The notes under the pieces are model-generated. The model worked only from the letters and a program-made list of their open reading frames with translations, did not search any database and was not told the DNA's origin. Below, one piece after another: positions 37,510 through 46,255 of a stretch of DNA of 54,180 bases. Origin of the DNA: Solobacterium sp. (lineage in GTDB: Bacteria > Bacillota_I > Bacilli_A > Erysipelotrichales > Erysipelotrichaceae); contig JAFUGM010000009.1 of the NCBI GenBank assembly GCA_017469355.1, positions 1-54,180 of the forward strand. Reading direction: 5' to 3'. Each line of letters begins with the position of its first letter. The stretch's first letter is position 1. A program made the translations under genes and the position numbers.

Positions 37510-39112
37510 ACGTTACTCCGTCATGTTGGTGGATGATGAAGAAGAAGTCGTAAAGACCATTGTGCGTACGATTGACTGGGATGCGCTTGGGTTTTCCATG
37601 CCGGTGCTTGCGGGAAATGGGCTGGAAGCGCTGGAGCTTGCGGAAACTACACCTCCTGATGTGGTGATGACCGATATCCAGATGCCATACATGGATGGCC
37701 TTACTCTCAGCCGCAGGCTGAAGGAAACCTGGCCTAACACTAAGGTCATTATCTTTTCCGGGTTTGATGAGTTTGAATATGCCAAGGAAGCGATTCGTCT
37801 TCAGGCAGAGGAATATATTCTCAAGCCCGTAAACAGTGAAGAGTTATCCCGGGTCTTTGCCCGGATTCATGAAGCGCTGGAAAAGGAAGAAGACGAACAG
37901 CGCAATATCAAGAAACTCGAACATTATTACCAGGACAGCCTGCCGCTCATGCAGGAAGGGTTTTACACGTCACTGATTGAAGGCAGAGGGATGGTTTCGG
38001 AAAAGGAATATGAGCGGATTCTTTCCGATCTTGAGATTTCTCTTGATGGACCGCTGTATGTGGTTTGTGTCATGCATACAAGTACAACACATGTCCCCGA
38101 GGGTATGAGCCCAAGACTGCTTGCGCTTTCCGTGCGCCGGCTTGCGGAAGAACGCTTACGGGAAGAATGGCGCGTGCGCTTTTTCTCTTATCTTTCCAAT
38201 ACCGTCATGATTGTGGAAATGGATCGGGAAGAAGAGTTAACCGCATTGGTTGACTCCTGCGACAAGTTCTGCCGGCTTGCGGGATCCTTAACCAAAGCGG
38301 TCGTAACCATTGGCGTTGGGGCCATCACAAAAGATCCCAGAGATCTGAGTTATTCCTACAGTGGTGCCCGTTCCGCTATCAGTTATCGTGTGATATACGG
38401 CACTGCCAAGGCAATCAGTATTCAGGAAATCGCTCCGGGAGAGCTTTCCTTCTCCCGAACCGATGATGAAGAACAGCTGAAGGAAGTCTTCAAACGGGTG
38501 CGGTTGGAAGATGCGGATCAGCTACGGGAAGCGGTGGATGCGTATATGGCCCGCACGGAAGAGTTCAGCAGTGTGCAGGAATATCAGTTCTTTGCGATGG
38601 AGCTGGTATCAGAGATCTACCGGTTTGCCCGAAACAACAAACTGGATCTGGCTCAGGTCTTTCAGGACAGTGAAGATGTGTATTCACTGGTGGTGCGTCT
38701 TGAGAAAGAGGACCTGCGCCAATGGATGTGTGATACGTGTCTGGTGATGCAGGCGATACTGGCAGAGCAGCGCTTAAGCAACAGCCAGTCCTTTGTGTCA
38801 AAAGCGATGGACTATGTGAATGAGAACTTTGCGGATAAGGAACTCAGTGTGGAAAAAGTCTGTTCTCACCTTGGCGTAAGCGCAGCTTATTTCTCCACGG
38901 TATTCCGCAAGGAGACCGGGAAGCCGTTTACCGCCTTTTTAACCGATGTACGCATGAACCGGGCGGTAGAACTTCTGCTTGGGCAGAATGAGAAGACCTA
39001 TATCATTGCGGAGGCAGTGGGTTACAGTGATCCAAACTACTTCTCCTATGTATTCAAGAAGCAGTTTGGTGTTTCACCTTCGAAGTATCGTCAGGGGATC
39101 CGTGCCGGATGA
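37502..39112 (+). CDS. YesN-type response regulator with AraC DNA-binding domain
   Basis: 536 aa from the ATG at 37502. Receiver domain residues 1-125: acidic pocket DDEEE at 11-15, phospho-acceptor Asp58 in TDIQMPYMDG, and a Lys in LKPVNS. The middle region is a linker with a degenerate GGDEF-like or helical portion. The C-terminal double helix-turn-helix (YSDPNYFSYVFKKQFGVSPSKYR) binds DNA. Pairs with the kinase whose start overlaps its stop, and probably controls mglBAC or these genes. Confidence 0.92.
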   Translation: MSRRYSVMLVDDEEEVVKTIVRTIDWDALGFSMPVLAGNGLEALELAETTPPDVVMTDIQMPYMDGLTLSRRLKETWPNTKVIIFSGFDEFEYAKEAIRLQAEEYILKPVNSEELSRVFARIHEALEKEEDEQRNIKKLEHYYQDSLPLMQEGFYTSLIEGRGMVSEKEYERILSDLEISLDGPLYVVCVMHTSTTHVPEGMSPRLLALSVRRLAEERLREEWRVRFFSYLSNTVMIVEMDREEELTALVDSCDKFCRLAGSLTKAVVTIGVGAITKDPRDLSYSYSGARSAISYRVIYGTAKAISIQEIAPGELSFSRTDDEEQLKEVFKRVRLEDADQLREAVDAYMARTEEFSSVQEYQFFAMELVSEIYRFARNNKLDLAQVFQDSEDVYSLVVRLEKEDLRQWMCDTCLVMQAILAEQRLSNSQSFVSKAMDYVNENFADKELSVEKVCSHLGVSAAYFSTVFRKETGKPFTAFLTDVRMNRAVELLLGQNEKTYIIAEAVGYSDPNYFSYVFKKQFGVSPSKYRQGIRAG

Positions 39113-40935
39113 ACACAACATCATCAATTAAGCGTGATAAACGCAGACCTTTGACGATCAATATGATCATTCTTACGAGCTTTACGCTGATAGCGGTAAC
39201 CGCGATTTTTATCGTGGGTGCAGCGCTGTACCGGCAGTTTGCGGAGCGCTCAAGACAGATGACCATCGAATCGGCAGAGACGCTGACAGAGCGTGCCGCT
39301 GCCTCATTGGAAGACCGGCTGTACAGTATGCGTCGGATGTCGGACGCGATGTATTATGCGGTAATCAAGGATCGCAACTTTGCGGAAGACAATGTCGATG
39401 AGGAAATGAATCTCTTCTATGAAGCAAATCAGGATGTATTGATTTCTTTTTCACTGTTTACGCCAGGTGGAAATCTTGTGGCGGCGTCTCCGAGCGCGAT
39501 CATGAAGCCAAACCGTGATGTCACAAGAGAGCCGTGGTTCACGCGGGCGCAGGAACAGGTGGAAAACCTGCATTTCTCTCTGCCTCATATTCAGAATCTC
39601 TTCTATGACCGCAACTACCGGTATTACTGGGTAATCTCCCTCTCCCGGGTAGTGGAGCTTACCTATAATGGGGTGCCGAGAAATGGCGTGCTGCTTGTCG
39701 ATATGAACTACAGCACGATTACCCAGATGCTGGATGAAGTTAATTCCACAAATTCTACTGGCCAGTATATGTATCTTACGGACAGTGATGGAACGATTAT
39801 TTACCATCCCAGACAGATGCAGATTAACGCGGGGCTGTTTAATGAGAATAATGACGCGGTCGGTCATTATGATGACGGGATTTTTGAAGAAGTATTTGAA
39901 GGAGAAAACCGGGTTGTCATTGCGGATACAATTGCCTATACCGGATGGAAGCTTGTGACGGTGATTCCTTCTTCTTCCTTTTCCATTGGCCTGAATCAGA
40001 TGCGTTACTTTGTGATCTTCATGATCATGGTGATGTTTCTTGCGGTATTGATCATCAACCGGATTGTGGCGGATCGTATCTCCCGCCCAGTGATGAAGCT
40101 CGATGACGCAATCCGTGAATCGGAAGAGCAGGGAGCCATACCCGATGCGGCATATCAGGATGGATCCATGGAAGTCGTCCATCTTGGCAAGACATTGCAG
40201 GACTATCAGGTGCGCAATGCGCAGTTGATGAGCGACGTCGTGCGTCAACAGGAAGAAAAGCGCAAGAGTGAGCTGGATGCCCTGCAGTCACAGATCAACC
40301 CACACTTTCTATACAACACATTGGATTCCATTGTCTGGATGATTGAAGGCGGCCACAACAAGGAAGCGACACAGATGATTTCTCAGTTAGCGAATGTGTT
40401 CCGGATTGCCTTGTCAAAAGGACATACCATCATTCCTCTGGAAGATGAAATCCGCCATGCGGAAAACTATATGAATATCCAACATGTCCGCTTCAAGAAT
40501 TCCTTCTCTGTCCGCTTTGATATCAATCCGGAACTGAATCGTTATTGTACGGTAAAACTGATCATTCAGCCGATCCTGGAGAATGCGATTTACTATGGTG
40601 TGAAAAACATGGATGAAGACGGGGCGATTGTGGTCCGCAACTGGCTGGATGAAGGCGACCTGTATATTTCGATTGAAGATAATGGCTTTGGAATGCCGAA
40701 GGAAGTCGTGGAACATCTGCTGGATGAAGATCGCTCCCATGTGCCATCCAAGGGGAGCGGGGTTGGACTGTATAATGTGCACCAGCGGATCCGTCTGCGA
40801 TTTGGGGAAGACTATGGACTTCGTATTGAAAGTGAACCAGATACCGGAACGGTGGTCATCATTCGCATTCCTGCGATCCCTTATAACGAAGAGAACCGGA
40901 AGCTTCTCGAGGAAGGAAAGGAGAACGGCATATGA
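39109..40935 (+). CDS. YesM-type sensor histidine kinase
   Basis: 608 aa. N-terminal helix at about 18-40, an extracellular dCache-like domain to about 300, a second helix (FVIFMIMVMFLAVLIIN), HAMP, then the His_kinase domain with NPHFLYNTLDS (phospho-His) and a HATPase with EDNGFGMP and GSGVGLYNVHQRIRLRFG. Overlaps the regulator by ATGA. The extracellular domain likely contacts the sugar-binding partner encoded next. Confidence 0.92.
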   Translation: MNTTSSIKRDKRRPLTINMIILTSFTLIAVTAIFIVGAALYRQFAERSRQMTIESAETLTERAAASLEDRLYSMRRMSDAMYYAVIKDRNFAEDNVDEEMNLFYEANQDVLISFSLFTPGGNLVAASPSAIMKPNRDVTREPWFTRAQEQVENLHFSLPHIQNLFYDRNYRYYWVISLSRVVELTYNGVPRNGVLLVDMNYSTITQMLDEVNSTNSTGQYMYLTDSDGTIIYHPRQMQINAGLFNENNDAVGHYDDGIFEEVFEGENRVVIADTIAYTGWKLVTVIPSSSFSIGLNQMRYFVIFMIMVMFLAVLIINRIVADRISRPVMKLDDAIRESEEQGAIPDAAYQDGSMEVVHLGKTLQDYQVRNAQLMSDVVRQQEEKRKSELDALQSQINPHFLYNTLDSIVWMIEGGHNKEATQMISQLANVFRIALSKGHTIIPLEDEIRHAENYMNIQHVRFKNSFSVRFDINPELNRYCTVKLIIQPILENAIYYGVKNMDEDGAIVVRNWLDEGDLYISIEDNGFGMPKEVVEHLLDEDRSHVPSKGSGVGLYNVHQRIRLRFGEDYGLRIESEPDTGTVVIIRIPAIPYNEENRKLLEEGKENGI

Positions 40936-41882
40936 AACGATATCGCTGGACATTCTGGACTTCCATCCTGTTGCTCGTCGCAAGTCTATTTGTAGCTTAT
41001 TTTGGGTTCCGTACACCTTCCACAACTACCGTGCAGCGCAACCGGGTATCCGTGATTGTAAATAACTCCACAAGTGGCCGTTGGGCCAGGTTTCAGGCCG
41101 GGTTGGAACAGGCTGCGGATGATTATGACATCAGCCTGAACTATGTTTTCACTTCAGAATTTGCGAGTCTTTCGGAAGAGGAAAAGGTAATTCGAAACGA
41201 AGCACAGAGTGCGGATGCGATTCTTCTGGAATTGGTGGATTCCACCAATGCGTCTGAGCTGATTGGAGAACTGTGCCGGACAACTGTTCTGGGACTTGTC
41301 GAAACAGACGCAACTGCCGAAGTGGGAGATAACTTTGCCAGTATTACCGCGGATAACAGCGGAATCGGTATTGCCTTAGCAGAAGTGATTGCGGAAGAGT
41401 ATGATCTACCTTCCGGTACGGTAACGATTGGAATACTCTCCGGAAATCAGAAGATGGATTCCATGCGGGAGAGAACCAGTGCGTTTACCGAGCGAATCAA
41501 AGAACTGGGTGGTGATGTGCAGTGGATTGTGCAGGGAAGTTCGGACTGGACGCGTCAGAGAACTACAGATGTTGTTGTGGCGATGGACAATGACGCATTG
41601 GAAAATGCGGTAGATCTTCTGGAAACTTCTGAAGAAACACCAGCCCTCTATGGGGTAGGCTGCTCGGATAAGACCATCTTCAATATGGACCGTGGGCTGA
41701 TCCGTGCCATGGTCGTTCCCAATGATTTCCAGATGGGATATCTTGCGCTCATGGATGTGAACAGTCGAATCGACGCGCCGGGTATTCCGATGATTCATCG
41801 GGAAATCAGTTACGATGTCGTCAAGGCATCCAATATGTTTGATTCTTATAATCAGACGATCCTGTTTCCGATTATCAATTAA
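40932..41882 (+). CDS. Membrane-anchored sugar-binding sensor protein (Peripla_BP_4)
   Basis: 316 aa. One uncleaved N-terminal helix (about 5-27) and no lipobox Cys, then a periplasmic-binding-protein fold (VSVIVNNSTSGRWARFQAGLEQAADDYDISLNYVF ... FASITADNSGIGIALAEVI ... AMDNDALENAVDLLE). The start overlaps the kinase stop by ATGA. The layout matches three-component sugar sensors such as XylFII-LytS-YesN of clostridia, in which an anchored binding protein hands the signal to the kinase; the ligand here is inferred, not proven. Confidence 0.82.
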   Translation: MKRYRWTFWTSILLLVASLFVAYFGFRTPSTTTVQRNRVSVIVNNSTSGRWARFQAGLEQAADDYDISLNYVFTSEFASLSEEEKVIRNEAQSADAILLELVDSTNASELIGELCRTTVLGLVETDATAEVGDNFASITADNSGIGIALAEVIAEEYDLPSGTVTIGILSGNQKMDSMRERTSAFTERIKELGGDVQWIVQGSSDWTRQRTTDVVVAMDNDALENAVDLLETSEETPALYGVGCSDKTIFNMDRGLIRAMVVPNDFQMGYLALMDVNSRIDAPGIPMIHREISYDVVKASNMFDSYNQTILFPIIN

Positions 41883-41893
41883 TGAGGTTTGTG

Positions 41894-42889
41894 ATGAAAA
41901 AGATTGGCTGTGCACTGTTATCGGTATTGCTGTTAAGCTCCTGTGGGAAACCGGCGGACAAGGATGACAAGATTAAAATCGGTGTTTCCGTCTATGACAG
42001 TTATGACACCTTCATCGGAGAAATGATGATTGATTTCAATGCGTCGGTTGCGGGAAACGAAAATATTACGGTGGAGGTATATAACGCCGCAAAGTCCCAG
42101 CAGACGCAGAATAAGCAGATGCAGGAAATGATTGAAAACGGCTGTGATGTTATATGTATCAATCTTGTGGACCGTACCAGTCCAAAGAAGATCATTGACC
42201 TTGCGAAAAAGTACAATGTTCCGGTGGTATTCTTCAATCGTGAACTGGTGGAAGAAGACCTCTTTCAGTGGGAAGAACTCTATTATGTCGGCGCAGATGC
42301 GGCAGAGTCCGGGGTAATTCAGGGAGAGATTGCGGCAAATCTTTTTGAAAGCGGAGAAGCGGATAAAAACGGTGACGGAATCATTCAGTACATCGTACTG
42401 GAAGGAGAAGCAGGCCATCAGGATGCCATAGTACGTACGGAACGCTCTGTGGATACGCTGATTGAAAAAGGCTACAGCGTAGATAAGATTGCGTCTGCGA
42501 TCGCAAACTGGAGCCGGTCCCAGGCGCAGACCCGAATGGCAGGGTTTATTGATTCCTATGGGAACGAGATTGAACTGGTGCTTGGAAATAATGATGATAT
42601 GGCACTTGGGGCGATTGATGCTTATAAAGCAGCCGGAATTGAAAAGGATGCCTGGCCTGTCATCCTTGGGGTAGACGGAACTGGGGCAGGTCTTCAGGCA
42701 ATCTTGAATGAAGAAATGTCCGGTACGGTATTCAATGATCAGAAAGGGCAGGCAACTGCCATGGCAGACCTTGCGATCGCATTAGCGACCGGTGGTTCTC
42801 TTAATGAGCTGAATTTAAAAAACGGCAGGTATATCCGCGTGCCGTATTCCAGAATTACATTGGAAAATGTAAAAGATTATCTGGACTGA
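41894..42889 (+). CDS. Second galactose-type binding lipoprotein (MglB-like)
   Basis: 331 aa from the ATG at 41894 (GAGG site). Lipobox LLSSC near residue 16-20. MglB-like sequence: IGVSVYDSYDTFIGEMMIDF, VFFNRELVEEDLFQWEELYYVGADAAESGVIQGE, calcium-loop DKNGDGIIQY, and NNDDMALGAIDAYKAAGIE. It keeps the classical D-x-N-x-D calcium ligands more exactly than mglB. Lacking its own permease, it is probably part of the sensing cassette or a second binding protein for mglAC. Overlaps the convergent gene by 13 bp. Confidence 0.88.
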   Translation: MKKIGCALLSVLLLSSCGKPADKDDKIKIGVSVYDSYDTFIGEMMIDFNASVAGNENITVEVYNAAKSQQTQNKQMQEMIENGCDVICINLVDRTSPKKIIDLAKKYNVPVVFFNRELVEEDLFQWEELYYVGADAAESGVIQGEIAANLFESGEADKNGDGIIQYIVLEGEAGHQDAIVRTERSVDTLIEKGYSVDKIASAIANWSRSQAQTRMAGFIDSYGNEIELVLGNNDDMALGAIDAYKAAGIEKDAWPVILGVDGTGAGLQAILNEEMSGTVFNDQKGQATAMADLAIALATGGSLNELNLKNGRYIRVPYSRITLENVKDYLD

Positions 42890-43500
42890 ACTTCCGCGAG
42901 ATAGGAAGCTCCATCCGGGACCAGTGCTTCATAGCGCTCCAGAAGAATGGATCGTAAGGGAAGTGCTGCTTCAAGATCGGGGGTGCGCTCCGGCACGGTT
43001 TTTGTGACAGTGAAGATCTCGCTGGCAAGACGAAGACATGCGGTGCGGTCAGACACATGTCCGACCCCAAACGCCGCAGTGCGATAGGAACTGCTGGACA
43101 GGTTGGAAGAGATCAGAGAGTCGGCGAAGTTCTTCCACTCTTCCTTCAACAGATCATCTGTTTCTTCAAAGAGACAGAGCTGTTCCAGCCAGGTATGAAC
43201 ATCCCGTTCATAACGTGCTCGATTCAGGAAATTGACCGGTTGAGAGCCGGCTGCCCATAACATCATCCACGCGTTGAGAAACTGATCATGAAATGACGCA
43301 TCCCAACGTTTATGAAATAACTCCAGACGCCGAAGGTCCTTTCTGGAATCGGGGTGCTGATGCAGTTGTTCCTGCAGGGCAAAAAGACGGGCAGAGGGTT
43401 CCAGGGAATAGTATGACGCTGGCCAGGAGCGAAGCGAATCTTCTTTGAACTCTGAGTTGAGAATCATATAAAGAATTATATCAAACTGAACTTCATTCAT
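42877..43500 (-). CDS. Conserved hypothetical helical protein
   Basis: 207 aa, mainly helical and rich in Leu, Glu and Arg, with no signal or membrane segment. No recognised domain. It converges with and overlaps the lipoprotein gene by 13 bp and starts only 22 bp from the divergent gene at 43523. There is no clear ribosome site for the ATG at 43500 or for the alternative at residue 12. Likely real because of length and lack of a longer opposing frame; function unknown. Confidence 0.55.
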   Translation of the reverse strand: MNEVQFDIILYMILNSEFKEDSLRSWPASYYSLEPSARLFALQEQLHQHPDSRKDLRRLELFHKRWDASFHDQFLNAWMMLWAAGSQPVNFLNRARYERDVHTWLEQLCLFEETDDLLKEEWKNFADSLISSNLSSSSYRTAAFGVGHVSDRTACLRLASEIFTVTKTVPERTPDLEAALPLRSILLERYEALVPDGASYLAEVQSR

Positions 43501-43522
43501 TTAAGAAAGCGAGGCGGTATCG

Positions 43523-44647
43523 ATGGGAACGACATTTCAGGCAATCGTGATGAAAACAACAAACTGCTCCATGGATCCCATGGTTCAGCTGTGTTCCGAA
43601 AAAGGATATGAACCCTGCGCCAAAGAAGAGGCAGAGCTGATGGTATGGACAGAATCACTCGGAAGCGAATTTACGCTGGTTGCGGGAGATACGGCATGGA
43701 TAACACCAGAAGAGCTTTCGGATACCTATCAGGTACCAGTGCTGTTCCTCGATTGTATGGACAGTGATGCGGTGTTGTATCGGCTGGCGATGGACAGTTC
43801 AAATACAACAATCGCCGCAAGCGGGCGGTTCCCAGAAGAGATGGAACTGCCTGAGATTGACTCTGCACTCTGGAAGGCATTTACAGGAGTGGAGATGGAC
43901 TATTCTTCCTTCTTTGCGAAGGAATATCTGTTTGCGGAAGATGGGATCATTGAACTGCTTCATGCGATGGGGATACAAGAAGATAACCTTCTGATTCGTT
44001 TGTATGGAGAAACACCAGGGCCTAATGCCTGTTATGTTCGCTCACAACCGAAAAAGCAGGAACATTCACAGCTTCCTTCACATCCGATTCTGAAACACTA
44101 TTCCTATCAGAGTCGGCCAATCAAAGCAGAGGAACCCTATTACTTTAGTTTTATGAATGAAGGAGCTTCTGGAAGAGGGGTTGAGTTATGGTTAAGCGGA
44201 CCGTTTGTGGAACGTGATGCGATGACATTTACTGAAGTCTATGTCACACAGAATGGAAAACCAATCGAAGGCACTTTTCTTGGAAAGCGAAGTCACCCTT
44301 CCCTTGGGCCGTTATATGCTTATCGGTTTGAATCGGTAGAACTCATGGATGGGACGGACCTGGAACAGCTGCGTAACCACTCTGCGATAGGACGGCGGGC
44401 CATGGAACAACAATATGCGGAGCTCATGAAACATGTGGTGAATGTGTCATTCATTCCCCATGGGGATAACCGGTATGGCCTGGATGTGTATTTTTCAGTA
44501 GTGCCAATCGAACATGGACAGGGGTTCACCTGGTCAAACACTGCCTTTCAAAGTCATGAGGAATTCATCGCGGAATATAACCAGATGTACGCATACAACC
44601 CGGAACTGCAGCTGCATTCTGAGGACTACATACTGCCTGAACATTGA
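43523..44647 (+). CDS. Hypothetical protein, DUF4026-like in layout
   Basis: 374 aa, acidic, no signal peptide. Preceded by GAGGCGG with good spacing. The C-terminal half contains GDNRYGLDVYFSVVPIEHGQGFTWSNTAFQS. No catalytic motif recognised; the resemblance to DUF4026-type proteins is only a guess. Divergent from the 42877-43500 gene. Confidence 0.6.
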   Translation: MGTTFQAIVMKTTNCSMDPMVQLCSEKGYEPCAKEEAELMVWTESLGSEFTLVAGDTAWITPEELSDTYQVPVLFLDCMDSDAVLYRLAMDSSNTTIAASGRFPEEMELPEIDSALWKAFTGVEMDYSSFFAKEYLFAEDGIIELLHAMGIQEDNLLIRLYGETPGPNACYVRSQPKKQEHSQLPSHPILKHYSYQSRPIKAEEPYYFSFMNEGASGRGVELWLSGPFVERDAMTFTEVYVTQNGKPIEGTFLGKRSHPSLGPLYAYRFESVELMDGTDLEQLRNHSAIGRRAMEQQYAELMKHVVNVSFIPHGDNRYGLDVYFSVVPIEHGQGFTWSNTAFQSHEEFIAEYNQMYAYNPELQLHSEDYILPEH

Positions 44648-44708
44648 TTAGTCACGATGACATGATATGTTCAACTTCCAAACTCAGGGGATTTAGCATA
44701 CTGTGGCA

Positions 44709-44736
44709 TTGAAAATCATTAATATTCTGCTATTAT
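44709..44736 (+). promoter_or_regulatory. Promoter for a short RNA antisense to the toxin 3' end
   Basis: TTGAAA at 44709-44714, 16-bp spacer, TATTAT at 44731-44736. Points at the toxin terminator region with no coding frame in between. Confidence 0.6.
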
Positions 44737-44742
44737 AAAAAC

Positions 44743-44825
44743 GTAAAAGGATCACCGATGACGGTTGTCCAGGAATTTTAACGAAAACGATCGCTAATGT
44801 TTGCTCGACAGGCGATCGTTTTTCG
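44743..44825 (+). ncRNA. Candidate type I antitoxin RNA
   Basis: From the promoter above, transcription would start near 44743 and end at the hairpin with T-run at 44784-44824, giving an RNA of about 80 nt. Its last ~30 nt are fully complementary to the end of the toxin coding sequence (44794 onward on the minus strand). The arrangement is like txpA/RatA, where the antisense RNA covers the 3' end of the toxin message. No experimental support. Confidence 0.5.
44784..44822. terminator. Bidirectional terminator shared by toxin and antisense RNA
   Basis: AAAACGATCGC (44784-44794) pairs with GCGATCGTTTT (44812-44822), 11 bp, 17-nt loop. T-runs exist on both strands. The stem includes the toxin stop codon and the codons of its Lys-Asn-Asp-Arg tail. 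Confidence 0.8.
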
Positions 44826-44913
44826 TGTTGATAAATGACGCTAACTGAAGAATGAAGCTAGCAGCAGTAATCGCAAGCATAATTAGTGCAATCACTGTAT
44901 CAATACTAATCAT
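44794..44913 (-). CDS. Small hydrophobic peptide, putative holin-like type I toxin
   Basis: 39 aa. Start ATG at 44913 follows AAGGAGG by 8 bp. One membrane helix spans residues about 5-28 (SIDTVIALIMLAITAASFIL), then a short polar tail (NTKNDRLSSKH), the plan of TxpA/BsrG/holin-like toxins. A longer open frame to 45159 exists, but it has no site and includes 5' leader. It should insert in the membrane and depolarise it if translated. Predicted leader, promoter and antisense RNA are given separately. Confidence 0.7.
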   Translation of the reverse strand: MISIDTVIALIMLAITAASFILQLASFINTKNDRLSSKH

Positions 44914-45054
44914 AGTGACCACCTCCTTGGCGGATTTAAACGTTTCGGAGGGAGCCGCCACCCCCTTAATAAGGAGGACAACCGCCACCGTTATGGTGAT
45001 CCAGTGCAGAATATCTGCACGCAAAATTATAACATAGTTTGACACATCATGTAA
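44914..45054 (-). promoter_or_regulatory. Promoter and structured 5' leader of the toxin gene
   Basis: Minus-strand -10 TATAAT (45026-45031) with an extended TG one base upstream (TGtTATAAT) and a weak -35 TTACAT (45049-45054) at 17 bp. The message would start near 45019 with a perfect hairpin GTGCAGA-ATA-TCTGCAC (45004-45020). CCTCCTT in the leader (44971-44977 on the plus strand as AAGGAGG) is complementary to the Shine-Dalgarno at 44922-44928, and TGGCGG at about 44955 pairs with CCGCCA beside it. The ribosome site is probably hidden until processing. Confidence 0.6.
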
Positions 45055-45196
45055 CTTAATAAGAGCTCTATTCGTAGTGATTGGAGATCTCGTTACGCTA
45101 GTACCGCCATTTTCAGAAACGAGAGGATACATTCTCGACAAATCCCTCAGAAATAACATAATTCATATCACAGCATGCGTGTTATAAGCCGCTATA

Positions 45197-45462
45197 GGGT
45201 TCTTTTTAACTCCCTGCGTTATCTGAGAATGGTTTCAAGACTTCCCTAACCAATTTTGGATCGTCTTTATTCTCTTCAGTTTGAGTACGGCTGATCCTTA
45301 TTCCATTAATCAGTCACAGAAAGATGTCTCTTCCCAGACATTAACTGCTGGTATGAGACCTCATTCACTTAATTCTTGGCCGAGCTCCAAACACCTCTGG
45401 GGTTTTTCTCACCCCGGGTTATCTCGGAATCATTTCCGGCACACCCCGGGTAATTTTGGATC
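45197..45462 (+). repeat. Two diverged copies of a hairpin-bearing intergenic element
   Basis: Copy A 45197-45263 and copy B 45398-45462, offset about 200 bp. Both start with a hairpin (GGGTT/AACTCCC in A, GGGGT/ACCCC in B), share GTTATCT and end with AATTTTGGATCG. The first stem keeps its pairing despite changed bases. The rest of the 45055-45541 region has no gene I can support; open frames here lack ribosome sites. Candidate structured RNA or mobile repeat. Confidence 0.5.
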
Positions 45463-45467
45463 GATGA

Positions 45468-45515
45468 GAAAAGCACATGGCTGCTCCTAGAAAATGGATG
45501 GCTCATGTGCTTTTT
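45468..45515. terminator. Bidirectional terminator at the end of the nanE unit
   Basis: AAAAGCACATG (45468-45478) pairs with CATGTGCTTTT (45504-45514). T-runs on both strands. Ends the leftward proBA-nanE unit. Confidence 0.8.
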
Positions 45516-45541
45516 GGATTAAGAATCGGTGACAGATGTTG

Positions 45542-46240
45542 TCAGTCTTCCAGTGCCTGGACGAATTTCTTTGTGATTTCAAACGGACGGGTAATTGCGG
45601 AACCGACAACGACGGTCCATGCGCCCATATCCATCGCATGTCTCAACATCTCAGGAGTGGAAATATTGCCTTCTGCGACAACCGGCTTTCCACTGTTATG
45701 AATCAGATATTTGATCATGGAATACGGTGGAACCTTCGCCCCCTTGGTGTAGTCGGTATAACCGGCAAGTGTCGTTCCGATCAGATCGAACCCGAGTTCT
45801 GCCGCAGTCATGCCATCATCGATGGAAGCGCAGTCTGCCATAAACAGCTGTTCGGGATACTTTGCGCGCACTTCCTTGAAGAAGTCCGCAAGATCAACCC
45901 CACCTGGACGTTTCCGGCAAGTCGCATCCATGGCGATGATTTCACATCCTGCTTCTGCCAGGGCATCAACCTCTGCCATCGTCGGAGTAATATACACATG
46001 AGGCTCATCTTCATAAACCTTCTTAATGATGCCGATGACGGGAAGGTCAACCGTCTTACGGATTTCCGTAATGTCCTCTACGGTATTGGCGCGGATTCCC
46101 GCTGCGCCACCCAGCTTTGCGGCATAAGCCATACGTCCCATGATGAAACTGCTGTGCAGAGGTTCATCGGGGAGCGCCTGACAGGAGACAATTAATTTCT
46201 CATGTACCTGATCCAGGATTTTCTGATTTCTTTCGTTCAT
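45542..46240 (-). CDS. nanE: N-acetylmannosamine-6-phosphate 2-epimerase
   Basis: 232 aa, TIM-barrel enzyme converting ManNAc-6-P to GlcNAc-6-P in sialic acid catabolism. Signature features: [54 protein letters not shown] and [15 protein letters not shown] precedes the ATG. Lies 15 bp after proA in the same direction with no other nan gene nearby. Confidence 0.93.
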   Translation of the reverse strand: MNERNQKILDQVHEKLIVSCQALPDEPLHSSFIMGRMAYAAKLGGAAGIRANTVEDITEIRKTVDLPVIGIIKKVYEDEPHVYITPTMAEVDALAEAGCEIIAMDATCRKRPGGVDLADFFKEVRAKYPEQLFMADCASIDDGMTAAELGFDLIGTTLAGYTDYTKGAKVPPYSMIKYLIHNSGKPVVAEGNISTPEMLRHAMDMGAWTVVVGSAITRPFEITKKFVQALED

Positions 46241-46255
46241 AAGTTCCTCCAGTTA

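Noticed and set aside
44914-45159. N-terminal extension of the toxin frame
   Set aside because: It would include the promoter and leader hairpin; the ATG at 44913 has a perfect Shine-Dalgarno.
45281-45490. 69-codon plus-strand frame in the repeat region
   Set aside because: It runs across one copy of the structured element and the terminator, and has no ribosome site.
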